Assembly (NCBI GenBank): GCA_024449915.1
Contig: JAMZAV010003227.1
Location: forward strand, 122,984-186,983
DNA length: 64,000 nucleotides
Direction: 5' to 3'
Source of the DNA: Sweltsa coloradensis
Taxonomy: Eukaryota > Arthropoda > Insecta > Plecoptera > Chloroperlidae
In this document: one piece after another, positions 40,274-51,186 of the stretch
Position numbering within the stretch: the first letter of the stretch is position 1
Layout: the number at the start of each line of letters is the position of its first letter
Position numbers and translations under genes: made by a program
Notes under the pieces: generated by a model
What the model was told of the DNA's origin: nothing
Database searches by the model: none
Seen by the model: only the letters and a program-made list of their open reading frames with translations

Positions 40274-40278
<5 letters not shown>
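39202..40278 (+). mobile_element. Penelope-like element 3, 5'-truncated, intact GIY-YIG-containing ORF
   Basis: 39290-40171 encodes 293 residues uninterrupted: a region upstream of the endonuclease (KVSRLLRVHNIKTTFKAHRK), the GIY-YIG core GVYEVPCGSCPQVYVGQTNR followed by RISARVKEHE, then YPRIIREAIEIEKRPCNINK and a basic low-complexity tail (QPRRPAP, TRSRTRA). The RT half is missing. The lack of stops or frameshifts suggests a young insertion. The start at 39290 is only the first in-frame start in the truncated copy. 3' of the ORF a degenerate hammerhead-like motif lies at 40168-40222, then (AT)n. Confidence 0.85.
40168..40222 (+). ncRNA. Degenerate hammerhead-like motif of Penelope element 3
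   Basis: GTGATCA in place of CTGANGA, then a GCCAGA/TCTGGC hairpin, GAAA and a CGTCG...CGACAG arm. The layout matches elements 1 and 2, but the conserved core is altered. Confidence 0.4.
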
Positions 40279-40322
<44 letters not shown>

Positions 40323-40361
40323 GTTTAAACTTGGCTTTATAGTAGGCGACTATGACGCTGT

Positions 40362-40500
40362 TATGTTAGTACTTTAGACAGAAATTAAAAAAGTGACGAC
40401 ACCGGGATTTGAACCCGGGACCTTAGCTGTCCCCGGGCTATGCTCTTACTAACTGAGCTATGCGGCCACCAATTTAAAACTGTCTAATTTTTGGTCTGTT
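40362..40500 (-). repeat. tRNA-like module T2
   Basis: On the - strand: GGCCGCATAGCTCAGTTAGT (D arm), GGTCCCGGGTTCAAATCCCG (T arm), then GTCACTTTTTTAATTTCTGT and TAAAGTACTAACATAAC. The anticodon arm has extra bases and the acceptor has a mismatch, so it is not a functional tRNA. Sequence at 40320-40370 is the inverted copy of 39065-39132, on the far side of Penelope element 3. Confidence 0.6.
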
Positions 40501-40599
40501 TAATACATTGTTAATAACGTGTGTAGAGCAGATTGCACTGCTAATTAGACTAGACACGAAATAACTTGTAGAATACAAACCATCTCTGACTCTAGAGTT

Positions 40600-40830
40600 G
40601 AGATATATGATGTTTTACCTTGGATAGGCGACTATGATGCTGTTATGTTAGTACTTAAGACAGAAATTGAATAAGTGACCACACCGGGGTTTGAACCCGG
40701 GACCTTAGCTGTCCGAGCTATGCTCTAACCAACTGAGCTATGCAGCCACCAATTTAAATCAATGTCCCGGGGTCAAACCCTTTTGTAGTAACTTTTTAAT
40801 TTATGTCTAAAGTACTAACATAATATATTT
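40600..40830 (-). repeat. tRNA-like module T3 with near-complete cloverleaf
   Basis: On the - strand (40676-40748) GGCTGCA pairs with TGTGGTC as a 7-bp acceptor (three G-U), GCTC/GAGC forms the D stem and CCGGG/CCCGG the T stem. The anticodon arm is about two bases short, so it is tRNA-derived rather than a working tRNA. A TTAGTACTTAAGACAGAAAT arm precedes and TTATGTCTAAAGTACTAACA follows as its inverted partner. Confidence 0.6.
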
Positions 40831-41349
40831 ATTTATTACATAAGGTATAAATGATAGGATTTTAAGTTTAGTCGGTATAAGCCCTTGTCAACTGTAAGGC
40901 CATAATGCGCCACTCTAGCCTAGAGGTAGGAGGAAGAAAGGGAATGTTTCCGGATCCTCAACACATGGCTCACTCACTCGTCAACAACGACTTTGGCGTT
41001 TTTCTAGTATATCCCATTGTGGCTCCGAGGTACTACAAAGTCCCGGGTTTCATTCCCGGCACTTTCACTTTAGTCACAGATTATTGATGAAAACTATTTT
41101 TCTATTTTTTACTTCAAAAGTACTTTGTAGAGACGTAAATAACATCGATGAAATGGCCCATGTCTTGTTATCATAGGTAGATACAGCCTTATTGATGACA
41201 TTGTAAATGAAGATTGAAACAAAAACCGGCTTCATATACAAAAACATCAACAACCCGTAGAAATCGGCTGAACCGATAGCAACAATCCAAACTTCAGTGC
41301 GTCATTCATAGAGTATTGCCATGGCCGTCAAGCTTGTTTGCTGGACACG

Positions 41350-41480
41350 GGAAACTATCAAGAGACCAATCCCGTTGAGACCGGCAGTCCTGACTGAAAG
41401 TATTTTCCGAGGTTTTCCTCGGTCGTGCAAGGGATTGACCTCTCGGACATCCCTTCACAATTGTCCTAGCCACAACATAT
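41350..41480 (+). repeat. SINE-B fragment
   Basis: GAGACCGGCAGTCCTGACTG, TTTTCCGAGGTTTTCCTCGG and GACATCCCTTCACAATTGTC match SINE-B at 32150-32400. Confidence 0.6.
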
Positions 41481-41785
41481 CTATTCGGATTTAAAAGCAA
41501 AGTGGCTGACATCTGGTGAGCGAAGCGCGAACCCGCCGGAGTAGCATTGCGTTGAGATATGGCCGCTTATAAGTATGTTTTCCTATGGCACTTGCAATGG
41601 ATCATGACTGAAATAAACACTCAATAAAGACAAAACCACACCACCTAGTTATGAAATTGAGTTTGTAAGTCTAGTGGAATATTTGTAGCCACATCGTATA
41701 CAGCCTAGATAAAAAAATGTTAATGAAAATAAGCGTGAAAGTTGAACTTAGGTGACGATAACATTTGAAGTAACCCTGAGTAGGG

Positions 41786-42255
41786 TAGGATGTTTTCGTC
41801 AGTTTAATCGGGGGAAAAATATTGCAGGGGACGTTTAAATAGTGTAAGATTATATTAAAACTATCTATGAATGAAATAAACTGGTAAGATTGTTAAAAAC
41901 ATGTGATGATGGAGCGTCAGCTTGTCATGAGTTCGTTCATTTCTAGGCCTAGAAGTGGGCGTGTGTGGCCTACACACGTACAGCTCTCAATGTAGGATGT
42001 TTTCGTCAGTTAAATCGGGGGAAATATTGTAGGCGACATTTAAATAGAAAAATATGATATTAAGGTCCTCAGACCCGGCGTGTCCTATGAGTTACATACG
42101 CGGTGCAGTATTGTTAATAGTAAACCCTGGGTCTGAGGAGGTTAAAACTATCTATGAATGAAATAAAAATTGCAAGATTGTTAAAAACATGCGATGATCA
42201 AGCATCAGCTTGTCATAAGGTCGTTCATTTCTAGGCCTAAAAGTGGGCGCGCACA
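41786..42255. repeat. Tandem duplication, about 207-bp unit, two copies
   Basis: Copy 1 (41786-41992) and copy 2 (41993-42255) share TAGGATGTTTTCGTCAGTT, AACTATCTATGAATGAAATA and TTTCTAGGCCTA.AAGTGGGC. Copy 2 contains an extra 78-bp TTAA-flanked element. Confidence 0.8.
42064..42141. mobile_element. 78-bp MITE with TTAA target duplication
   Basis: CCTCAGACCC and GGGTCTGAGG terminal repeats, flanked by TTAA at 42060-42063 and 42142-42145. The sister repeat has single TTAA at the same place (AGATTATATTAAAACTATC), so the empty site is preserved. TTAA targeting fits piggyBac- or Kolobok-type elements. Confidence 0.8.
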
Positions 42256-42919
42256 CACACACCATATCAATCATTTGTTTGATATTTTCGAGCCTGCTCG
42301 GCAACTTATTTAATATAAACTAACGCTGGTCAATACTAATAATATAACGCCCATGGAGAAATAATTCTGGTGATAATAATTTATAGCACGAAATTGTTTC
42401 CCGGACAGATCTAGGCGTTCCGTAGGGGGGCCTAGGCCCTAGCTGCGAGTTTCCGAGTTTAGCACCACCAACGACGTACGTTAGGTTACGGGAAACAGCT
42501 TTTTCCGAAAACATGGGTTAACGAAATGGCTGTAGGTCTAGTCTTTTAGAAATTACACGGATGCAAGTAAAATAATTTCCTATAATTTTGCCCGGAACTA
42601 TCTGGTTTTGTAGGAAATCAAATCGGGACCGATCGGAAAAAGTAGGCCTAAATTGACTCTTCGGAAAAAGGAATTAAATATATTTCAATGAGTTGCAGGA
42701 TGATTCTGAACATGACAACAGGCTAACTAATGTCATAACATTAATTTACAACAAAATCACATATCACAACATTCACCAACGATTGATTATTGAGCATTCA
42801 AATCGTCAGTTTATACACTGCTGCTTAGGGAAGGACTACTTCTAATGCTACTCCGGCCGGCCATGATGCACGTTACGCCCACCGACAGTGCTGCCCCTGG
42901 ATTTCACTTTAAACGCGTA

Positions 42920-43065
42920 TACTCAAACCATGTCTTACTTGGTCCAGTACCTGAGCGACCCTTCTTCTAATTACAACCGCTCCGGCTTGCGGTCAATGGA
43001 TGATCCCTAGGAAATGAAAGGGTCTCGCTCAGGTACTGGGCCAAGTAAGACACGGTTTAAAGTAA
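42920..43065. repeat. Short inverted-repeat element
   Basis: AAACCATGTCTTACTTGGTC CAGTACCTGAGCGACCC is inverted about 100 bp on (GGGTCTCGCTCAGGTACTGG, CAAGTAAGACACGGTTT). The spacer is about 60 bp. Class unknown. Confidence 0.65.
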
Positions 43066-43245
43066 GTCATCTGAAGAGGGGCATGATTTGCACCCTGGAC
43101 AGGCTTCCCACAAAAATTTTTATTTATCAAGAGAAAACTGGCGATATAATATAGCGTCGTGTTTGTTCAAGGTCACAGTAGAGAGGCAACGCACCGTGAT
43201 CTTGTGTGGTAACTGCCATTTTAATTGTATAGGCCTCTTCGCTAA

Positions 43246-43669
43246 CGCTTTTACCAGTCTCGTCGGTGGATGAGCTTTAATGGTTGATTATCGCTGCCCT
43301 AAAAATAAGATTTCTATAAGAAATATTTATTTTGCTGTCCCTAAAATCATAACATTCTATGTTTAGTGATTTAAACGTTTACATAAAGTTTCATCAAGAT
43401 TAGAGTAGTCGTTTGTCCGGACGCGGGCCAAATATCACAAAAATAACGAAACAAATCGTAAAAGTACGATATTCATGAGAAATATTTCTTCGATTGTACC
43501 TTAAAAACTCTGCAGATCCAAATTCAGAGATTTCAAAGGTACCATACAATTTGCATTAAGATCGCATATGCCGTTTGTCCGGTAGAGAGCGAACAAACAA
43601 ACAAACAAAAAACACCCGAGCTTTTTTGGGGGGTAAGTGAAATTAAAGTCTTCGCTTCGCTCATCCAAT
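43246..43669 (-). mobile_element. Helitron-like element, variant or degraded copy
   Basis: Right end CTTCGCTTCGCTCATCCAA matches the family start on the - strand. The left end near CGGTGGATGAGC is diverged and CTAG is not retained. Confidence 0.5.
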
Positions 43670-44221
43670 TAAAAGAAACTATTGCTTGTCACTACTTTCA
43701 ATTAATTCGTTTCATTCTGTCGTTTAATTGTTAATGCCTTGCTACAGCTTACGACACTCGGAAAACAAGTTCCCAACATTCACATAGCGTTTCATGGAGA
43801 TTTCCTAGTTGAGGTTACACTGAAAACATTACCAAAATATTGAAAAAACAGAGAACATATTAAGTTTATGTATAAAGAACATTCTCTTTTATTTAATAAA
43901 AAATGGTTAAGAAAACTTGTGTCGAAATAAAAAGTTTTCGGAAACATTTCACGACATACGGCCAATGAGAATGAGTGAAGAGATTTTAATCACGTGGGGC
44001 ACTGGAACGACAAATTGGAAATTTATGAGGTGTTTTGCAGAGCAACTACTACAGAAACAGTGAGTTTTAAGTTATGACGTTCTGGCATATTGTCAACATG
44101 GTTGTTTGATGTTTTATGTATTTGCCAATTGGCCTGAAAATGCCCTAACACTCAGCATGTCACAATGAAATCAAAATGACAATAAAAAATGGAGGCGAAT
44201 CAACACAATGGTTTAAGGGCA

Positions 44222-45240
44222 ATCCCTAGACCCAAATATGATTTCTAAAGAATGCAGTAAAAACGTCTGAAAAGTAAGTAGAATGTAAGAGGGACTTAAT
44301 AAAGGAGCGGATTATTTTTTTGAAAATTTTTGACGGGACATAACCTCAGAATCAACAATTATATTCAAACTAGGAAAACGCTCAAGTCCCGCCGCGTTGA
44401 TGGATGAGCGTAATTTTTTTTAAACGAAAAAAGCGTAAAATTGTGATTTTGTTAATAGATCATTTTCGATTACGCTCAAATTTCACACGAATATATTAAC
44501 TCATAAAATTAAAGTTCTGTGAAAAAATCATTACAATCGGAGAAAGCATGTAGCTGTTTTATTCGCCGAAGAAATGTTAAAAATTGAAAAAAATCGTAAA
44601 ATTGCGATTATCATGAGAAATAATTTTTCGATTGCGCTCAAATTTCACACGAATATATTAATTCATAAATATAAGGTTCTGTGAAAAAATCATTACAATG
44701 GGATAAAGCATGTAGGTGTTATAAGACGAAGAATTTTTTTAAAAATCGAAAAAAATCGTAAAATTGCGATTTTCATGAGAAATAATTTTTTGATCGATTT
44801 TTCCCCCCGTGCAGTTCTTCGTTCAGAGATTTCACAGACCTCCATAAAATTTCATCGCAATTGGAGTATTAGTTTAGCCGGAATCGTGTTCACAGACACA
44901 CAAAAATACAAAAAAAAAAAAAAAAAAAAACATTCCGGATTTTTTTCTCCAGTGTAGTGAAATGGAATCTTCGCTTCGCTCGCTACGCTCGCTACGCTCA
45001 TCCAATTACTGGAATCTGTTGCTCAAGTTCAAAATTGAATTTTGAGCAGCGGATTTTTGCATTTTGTTTCTACACTCCTTTATCTACAACCTAAACATAA
45101 GGATTATTGGTTTTATACGGTTTGTTGCGTTGCATAATTTTTTTCGATTGCCGTTATAATTTCAAATTTTGTACCGTTTAACGGAAAAAATCGTGCAACG
45201 CCTCAAACCATATAAAACCAATAATCCTTAAATTTAGGTT
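44222..45240. mobile_element. Foldback element FB-1, copy C, truncated and split
   Basis: ATCCCTAGACCCAAATATGA start and TTCAAAATTGAATTTTGAGC core match copy B. It is interrupted at 44370-45005 by a Helitron-like element and ends near TTAGGTTTAGGAGATGG with its right arm lost. Confidence 0.7.
44370..45005 (-). mobile_element. Helitron/Helentron-like element with verifiable empty site
   Basis: On the - strand it runs TTGGATGAGCGTAGCGAGCG to GGGACTTGAGCGTTTTCC and CTAG. Copy B of FB-1 has ATTCAAATTAC at this place; here ATTCAAA and TTAC are separated by the element. This shows insertion between A and T with no target duplication, as Helitrons do. The 5' bases are TT rather than the canonical TC. 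Confidence 0.82.
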
Positions 45241-45810
45241 TAGGAGATGGTTTAGTGACTGGACGCTTCTTACCTGTGTTTAAGCGGGCGTACACAGACA
45301 GATTAGAAAACTAAAAGAGACAAAGTGAAGAGAAAAAGTTACTTTTCGAAGCCTTGACACTGGAAACTGTTTTGAGCGCGAAGACAAAAGCGTGAGCGTC
45401 GTGTTGTATTCAGTAGCAACAATGACGATCAACTCTTCAAGGTCACTTTTCTCTTGTCAGTCAGTGTCCGACAAGTTGGGAGACTATTATTTGATCTTTT
45501 TACTTTTCAACCTTCCAGTGTGAAGGCAACGTAAAAAATCCCATAAACTACATGCTATCGCAAAGTCAGAAATGTTACTCTTTCTCTTCACTTCCAAGTG
45601 GAAGCAACTTCGATTTTCAAAACACTATTAAGTGTTGGTGGAGGTGCCGGGTCCATTGCTCGTACAACCATTTATTATTTAATATTTATTATTTATTATT
45701 TATTACTTATTACTAATTACTTATTTCTTATTATTTATTATATATTATATATTATTTATTTCTCGATTTAATTGATCGGGAAACACTCCCGTGGGTGTAA
45801 TTGTTTTTAT

Positions 45811-46259
45811 TTACTACAATTCAGAAATTAAAAAAGTCCGCCCCAACCGGGAATCGAACCACGGATCTCCCACATTCCAGGTGGACGTCTTAACCACTAG
45901 ACCATCAGGACGGGTACATTTTAATCTCTGAATTGTAGTTGCATTATACATCTGAATGGATGGAACAGTACTGCAACTCAGGACGGGTACATTTTGATCT
46001 CTGAATTGTAGTCTGAATTGTTGCAGTACTGTTCCATCCATTCAGATGTATAATGCAACTGCAATTCAGAGATTAAAATGTACCCGTCCTGAGTTGCAGT
46101 ACTGTTCCATCCATTCAGATGTATAATGCAACTACAATTCAGAGATTAAAATGTACCCGTCCTGATGGTCTAGTGGTTAAGACGTCCACCTGGAATGTGG
46201 GAGATCCGTGGTTCGATTCCCGGTTGGGGCGGACTTTTTTAATTTCTGAATTGTAGTAA
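45811..46259. mobile_element. 449-bp palindrome with a tRNA-like module in each arm
   Basis: TTACTACAATTCAGAAATTA at the left is exactly inverted at the right end. Each arm has the same tRNA-like module: GTCCTGATGGTCTAGTGGTT, TCCACCTGGAATGTGGG and GGTTCGATTCCCGG, facing outward. GTCCTGA/TTGGGGC can form an acceptor, GTCT/AGAC the D stem and TCCAC/GTGGG the anticodon stem. The centre holds ACTGTTCCATCCATTCAGAT repeats. Confidence 0.8.
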
Positions 46260-47569
46260 CTAGGAAAACGCTTAAGTCCCACCGCGTTGTTGGATGAGCG
46301 TAATTGGTGCATTGAGCTGCTATATTGTATTATGCAGATTTTCTGTTGTTCTGTGAAAAAATCATTACTAAGTTGAAGATTTTTTTAAAATTAAATTAAA
46401 AAATGAAAAATTAACCTAAATTTTAATTTTTTTAATTAATTGTAATTTAAAAAAGGAAAAAATCGTAATATTGAAATTTTCATAAGAAATAATTATTCAA
46501 TTGCGCACAAATTTTACACAAATATATGAATTTATAAAATTAAGGTTCTGTGAAAAAATTATTACAATAGGATAAAGCATATAGGTGTTATAAGTCAAAG
46601 AATTGTTTTAAAAAAGAAAAAAAACGTAAAATTTCAATTTTCATGAGAAATAGTTTTTTGATTGCGCTCAAATTTCACACGAATACATAAATTCATAAAA
46701 TTAAGGTTCTGTGAAAAAATCATTACAATCGGATAAAGCATGTAGGTGTTACAAGTCAAAGAATTGTTTTAAAAAAGTAAAACCCCGTAAAATTTCGATT
46801 TTCATAAGAAATAATATTTCGATTGTGCTCAAATTTCACAAGAATATCTTAATTTATAAAATTATGGTTCTGTGAAAAAATCATTAAAATCGAATAAAGC
46901 ATGTAGGTGTTATAAGGCGAAGAATTTTTTTAAAAATCGAAAAAAATCGTAAAATAGCGATTTTCATAAGAAATAATTTTCCGATTGCGCTCAAAAACGT
47001 GGCAGTTCTAAGTTCAAAGATTTCAATGGTCTCTATAAAATTTCATCGCAATTGGAGTATCGGTTTAGCCGGAATCGTGTTAACAAACAGACAAAAATAC
47101 AAACAGAAAAAATAAGAAAAACGAAAAAAATTCGTAAAATTGCGATTTTCATAAGAAATAATTTTCGATTGCGCTCAAAAACGTGGCAGTTTTAAGTTCA
47201 GAGATTTCAAAGGCCTCCAGAAAATTTCATTGCAATTGGAGTATCGGTTTAGCCGGAATCGTGTTAACAAACACACAAAAATACAAACAGAAAAAAACAA
47301 GAAAATCGAAAAAAATCGTAAAATTGCGATTTTCATGAGAAATAATTTTTCGATTGATTTTTCGAATCGTGCAGTTCTAAGTTCAGAGATTTCAAAGGTC
47401 TCCAGAAAATTTCATCGCAATTGGAGTATCGGTTTAGCCGGAATCGTGTTCACAGACACACAAAAATACAAACAGAAAAAAAAGAAAAAAAAAACAGTCC
47501 GGATTTTTTTCTCCAGTGTAGTAGAATGGAATCTTCGCTTCGCTTGCTACGCTCGCTACGCTCATCCAA
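46260..47569 (-). mobile_element. Helitron-like element, long copy with internal repeats
   Basis: CTAGGAAAACGCTTAAGTCC at the left and TACGCTCATCCAA at the right. A unit containing CAATTGGAGTATCGGTTTAG is repeated three times (47050, 47235, 47420), expanding it to 1.3 kb. It abuts the tRNA palindrome directly. Confidence 0.75.
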
Positions 47570-48496
47570 AAAAAATAAATATATATATATATATATTATT
47601 TATTATTTATTATTTATTACTTATGATTTATTATTTATTATTACACATTTTTTCCATCATTTCAAAACCTACACAATTAAATCTGCCAGTTTTTCATACT
47701 TTTAACCCGGGTAAAAATCTGCTTTGTTTTGTTCGGACTTGGTAGAATTTTCCCCTACTAAATTCTTATGATTACAAGGATTTTTGTAATGGTTCAAAAA
47801 TCAATTTGTGTACAAAAACACAAATATCTGGGATGTACCGGATGTATTGGGTATTCTTTTACATATTCTTCTACGGTATTCTTCTACGTGGGTATTATTC
47901 TACGGTGTTTCCTGCCAAGATTTTATCGTCACAGTATAATGTTTAATATATGACCTTTATTAAAAAAAAAAAAAAAAAACTCTGTTGTACATAAACAATT
48001 GCCACAAGAACACAGAATGAAAAAAACGTTATTTGATTAAACAAAATTATGAAAAAGATGTTTAAATACATCTACATTAAATAAGTATTTTTAAAAACAC
48101 CTCCGAAACGGCATACACCGGTTTCTAAACTCTACAGTCTGTCATTTTTTTTTTGTGAGGTTAGTCGGTAATGAATTAGAATGCAACGAAGTATGTTGGC
48201 GTCACAACGCCATCTGCAGCAGTTTTAGAAGTTCCTGAAAGGTGGGAAATACTCGTCTGGAACATCTGAAAACAACCCCGTTTACCGCTTATACTTTCCC
48301 ACGGATGGCATACGAAATCTAAAATCATGCAGGTTTCTTCTCCTCCGCCTACATCGCGTGTGTCTGTTGTGCGAGGCGACGGTAGCGCGCCGCGAGTCCA
48401 TCTGGTGAAACATGTCAACAATATTCTTTGCCACAGCCGATAAAAGCATCGCGCCGATAACCGCTCAGCGAAATACTAGAGAGACCAGAGAGTAGC

Positions 48497-49424
48497 CAGG
48501 GTCCACTAGATACCTAACAGCTGCTGTAAGGTGGGTCTTCGCTTGTACTTCCACAATGTATAAGCGCCATCTTAAATCCCTAAGTCAAGGCCTACTTGAT
48601 AATGTGTCTACTGAGTGCGCGAACACATTATCCAATGGACCTTACAGAGTTTTTGTAAACAAATAGCAGACTGCAGCTGGACGTCAATTTCAAATGTCGG
48701 TTGTACATTTGAATGCAATAAATACATAAATAGGCTACCACCTATATAATCTTTGATTCTTATGTTGGCAGGTAACATTATGATGTAAATAATTTTCATA
48801 TCTTTCAACTTCATATGTCAATTTTCATTTGCATAATGGATATTAGGACCCGAGGCAAACTGTCCAGATACCGGTAGGCATAAGGCCTATTAGCATTGAT
48901 GATGTGGTTGGTAAGATAAAGATGAGTCCAAGCCATAGGCCTATTGCACCATGTAGGCCTATAAACCAAAACCTCATGAGGCAAACTTGAACTTGAATCT
49001 GATCTTTCTAGGGCCTAGCCCTAGGCCTAAGAACGCGAGACCTAAGCTCTACGACGACTTCTACAAGGTCTAGGCCTTTGTCTATGAAAAAAAACACACA
49101 AAGTCAAAGACGAGGGCCTAGCCTAGGCTTATGCACATACAATCTTTTATCGTGGAGTTGTAACTACATTCTAAACACAAAGGTAGGCCTAATATCAATG
49201 GTAGTATTGATAATAATCCACAATGCCCAATCTTTGCTGTCCATGATCTGTCAAAACAAAACAAAAACATATCACATTCTGCTACGGATAATATTACAGA
49301 GCGTGTTCCGGAGCGCTCCAGATTATTTTTAAAACACACGCAGGGATATAAGATGGTGGTTTGTTTACATCAGGTGAGAAGACCCAGCTAACAGCAGCTT
49401 AGCATAAGTATCTAGTGGACCCTG
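48497..49424. mobile_element. 928-bp TIR element with exact 9-bp target duplication
   Basis: CAGGGTCCACTAGATAC at 48497 is inverted exactly at 49408-49424. The flanks are the same 9 bases, GAGAGTAGC (48488-48496 and 49425-49433). Nine-base duplications are typical of MULE-type elements; CAGGG ends also occur in hAT. The interior has many AGGCCTA motifs and no recognised transposase. Confidence 0.75.
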
Positions 49425-49433
49425 GAGAGTAGC

Positions 49434-51186
49434 CATTCAGTGCTCCCGGCCGCCATGTTTTTGCCAAATCATTTTTTAGTTTCGTCAACCGCCGTAAAAG
49501 TAAACAAAGAGTAAAGTAAAATAAAAGTGTAGCGTTCCCAAAACTCAAAATATCCACTAGACTCGACTCTACGTACTTTAACTTAGCTATGTATCACACT
49601 CTCCGGAATAAAGTTGGGTAGAAATTACGTGAATTTTGTACTTCCATATACGTATTTCGGTTTGAAACAGACGTAAAACATTGGTCTGTTGTAGGCCACA
49701 TTTGTTTTTCAAGTCTGTTTCAAGCCACATTGTTTACTCTTACGGTAGTTGACAAAACTAAAAATAATTTAGCAAAAACATGGCGGACTGAAGCACTCTC
49801 TGGTGTTAGCTAATCTAGTCTCTCTAGTGGCCCAAAGACATTTGATTATATACAGGTCTTTATCTGAGGTCTTTGGGTAAATTTTTAAATAAACGGTGGT
49901 GATTATTCCATGCCTGTACAAAAATGATTTTAAAAAAGCAGAAGTTGGTAGTATGTGGAGCAATATCGTGGAGCATTACTGTCAGCCGGAGAACGGAGAA
50001 CTAGCCAATAAGATCTTATCAGTCAGTGTATCACACACTGCTATCACATCAGAGAATTCTCATGGGCTTATAGCCACGTATAAGTTCACTATACCGTTAC
50101 GCATTCTCTGAACTTAGTGCATTGAGCGACGCATTGAGCGATCACCTAAAGATATTATGTAGCACCTTGGCTAAAACATATTATGTAGCACCATGGCTAA
50201 AACATATTATGTAGCACCTAGGCTAAAACATATTATGTAGCACCTAGGCTAAAACATATAATGTAGCACTAAAAAATATTATCTTTCAGTTATGACAGCA
50301 ATATGTCAGCCTACTGTTAGATTTATATCATGGGACTACAATCACAACACAAAACAAAGCAATTTCCATCGTCGTCCAACATTCCTGATAGCTCATTTCA
50401 CGAAAATATTATTATTATTTATTTTCAATTTGCAACGTACAGTTATTAGACCATATTAAACAGAGCATGTTGATGGCGACAAGAATAAAAGGGCATAGCC
50501 CCATAGCACGAAAGTGTCTTGTCACCATTTACTACATTAATAATACATTAATAAACTAACACATAATGCACAGCACAACAAATAAAACTATAAACTAAAA
50601 TACAATCTAACAGTTATAAACTAAAGCAGTTATAAAATAATATACAGAGCAGAGCAGAGCACATTACATTTCTTTCTTGATTTCTTAATTTAGCAAACTG
50701 AATCTATTATAATGTACAGCTATTCTAAAGTCTAAAGAAGTTACTAGTTATAAAACAATACAAATTAGGTGAACAATATGCCAACTAATGCGTATACAAT
50801 TTTTGTATTTCCCCAGAGAACTGTACACGTACTAGCAGGTCATATGGCTATGAGATTATGTTATAATTATACAAAATAATATAGTTACTATGGCTAATTA
50901 CATAAATATAGGAAGAATAATAATAATTAATTATCTAGGACATTATCTAAGATTAAGAAATAGACGAATATTAATAGTTAAGATTAAAATACTAAGTATT
51001 AGTGCAATTAATCTTAAGAAGACAATGTATTGAGTGTCCAGTTAAAGCGAACATTGCTATGTCCAGTAAGTTTATGTAAGAAAATGGGTACTGTACTGCA
51101 ATGAAGTGAGTTTACTGGTAATTACAATATTGATGATTAATTATATGATTATGACTTTTATTGTCAGAAAGTGGCAACTGATTACT
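49434..51186. other. Spacer without recognised genes
   Basis: A/T-rich, with only short open frames. A 26-bp tandem repeat lies at 50152-50268. Confidence 0.5.
50152..50268. repeat. 26-bp tandem repeat, about 4.5 copies
   Basis: Unit ATATTATGTAGCACCTTGGC + TAAAAC, with CCTTGG/CCATGG/CCTAGG variation. Confidence 0.85.

Larger units (their letters stand above)
34899..41007. mobile_element. Split copy of the symmetric CTAG element, ends 6 kb apart
   Basis: Left part 34899-34978 (AAACCGCCAAAGTCGTTGTT, AACATTTGCAATAAATTGAT) and right part 40830-41007 (TATTACATAAGGTATAAATG to AACGACTTTGGCGTTTTTCTAG) together rebuild the 301-bp element at 29310-29610. The 5.85 kb between is later insertion: tRNA-like modules, (AT)n tracts and Penelope-like elements. 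Confidence 0.7.

Noticed and set aside
48176..48421. 81-codon - strand frame outside the 9-bp-TSD element
   Set aside because: No recognisable motif, no splice context and no second copy; kept as unassigned.
50152..50268. CRISPR array
   Set aside because: Direct repeats without unique spacers in an animal genome; ordinary tandem repeat.
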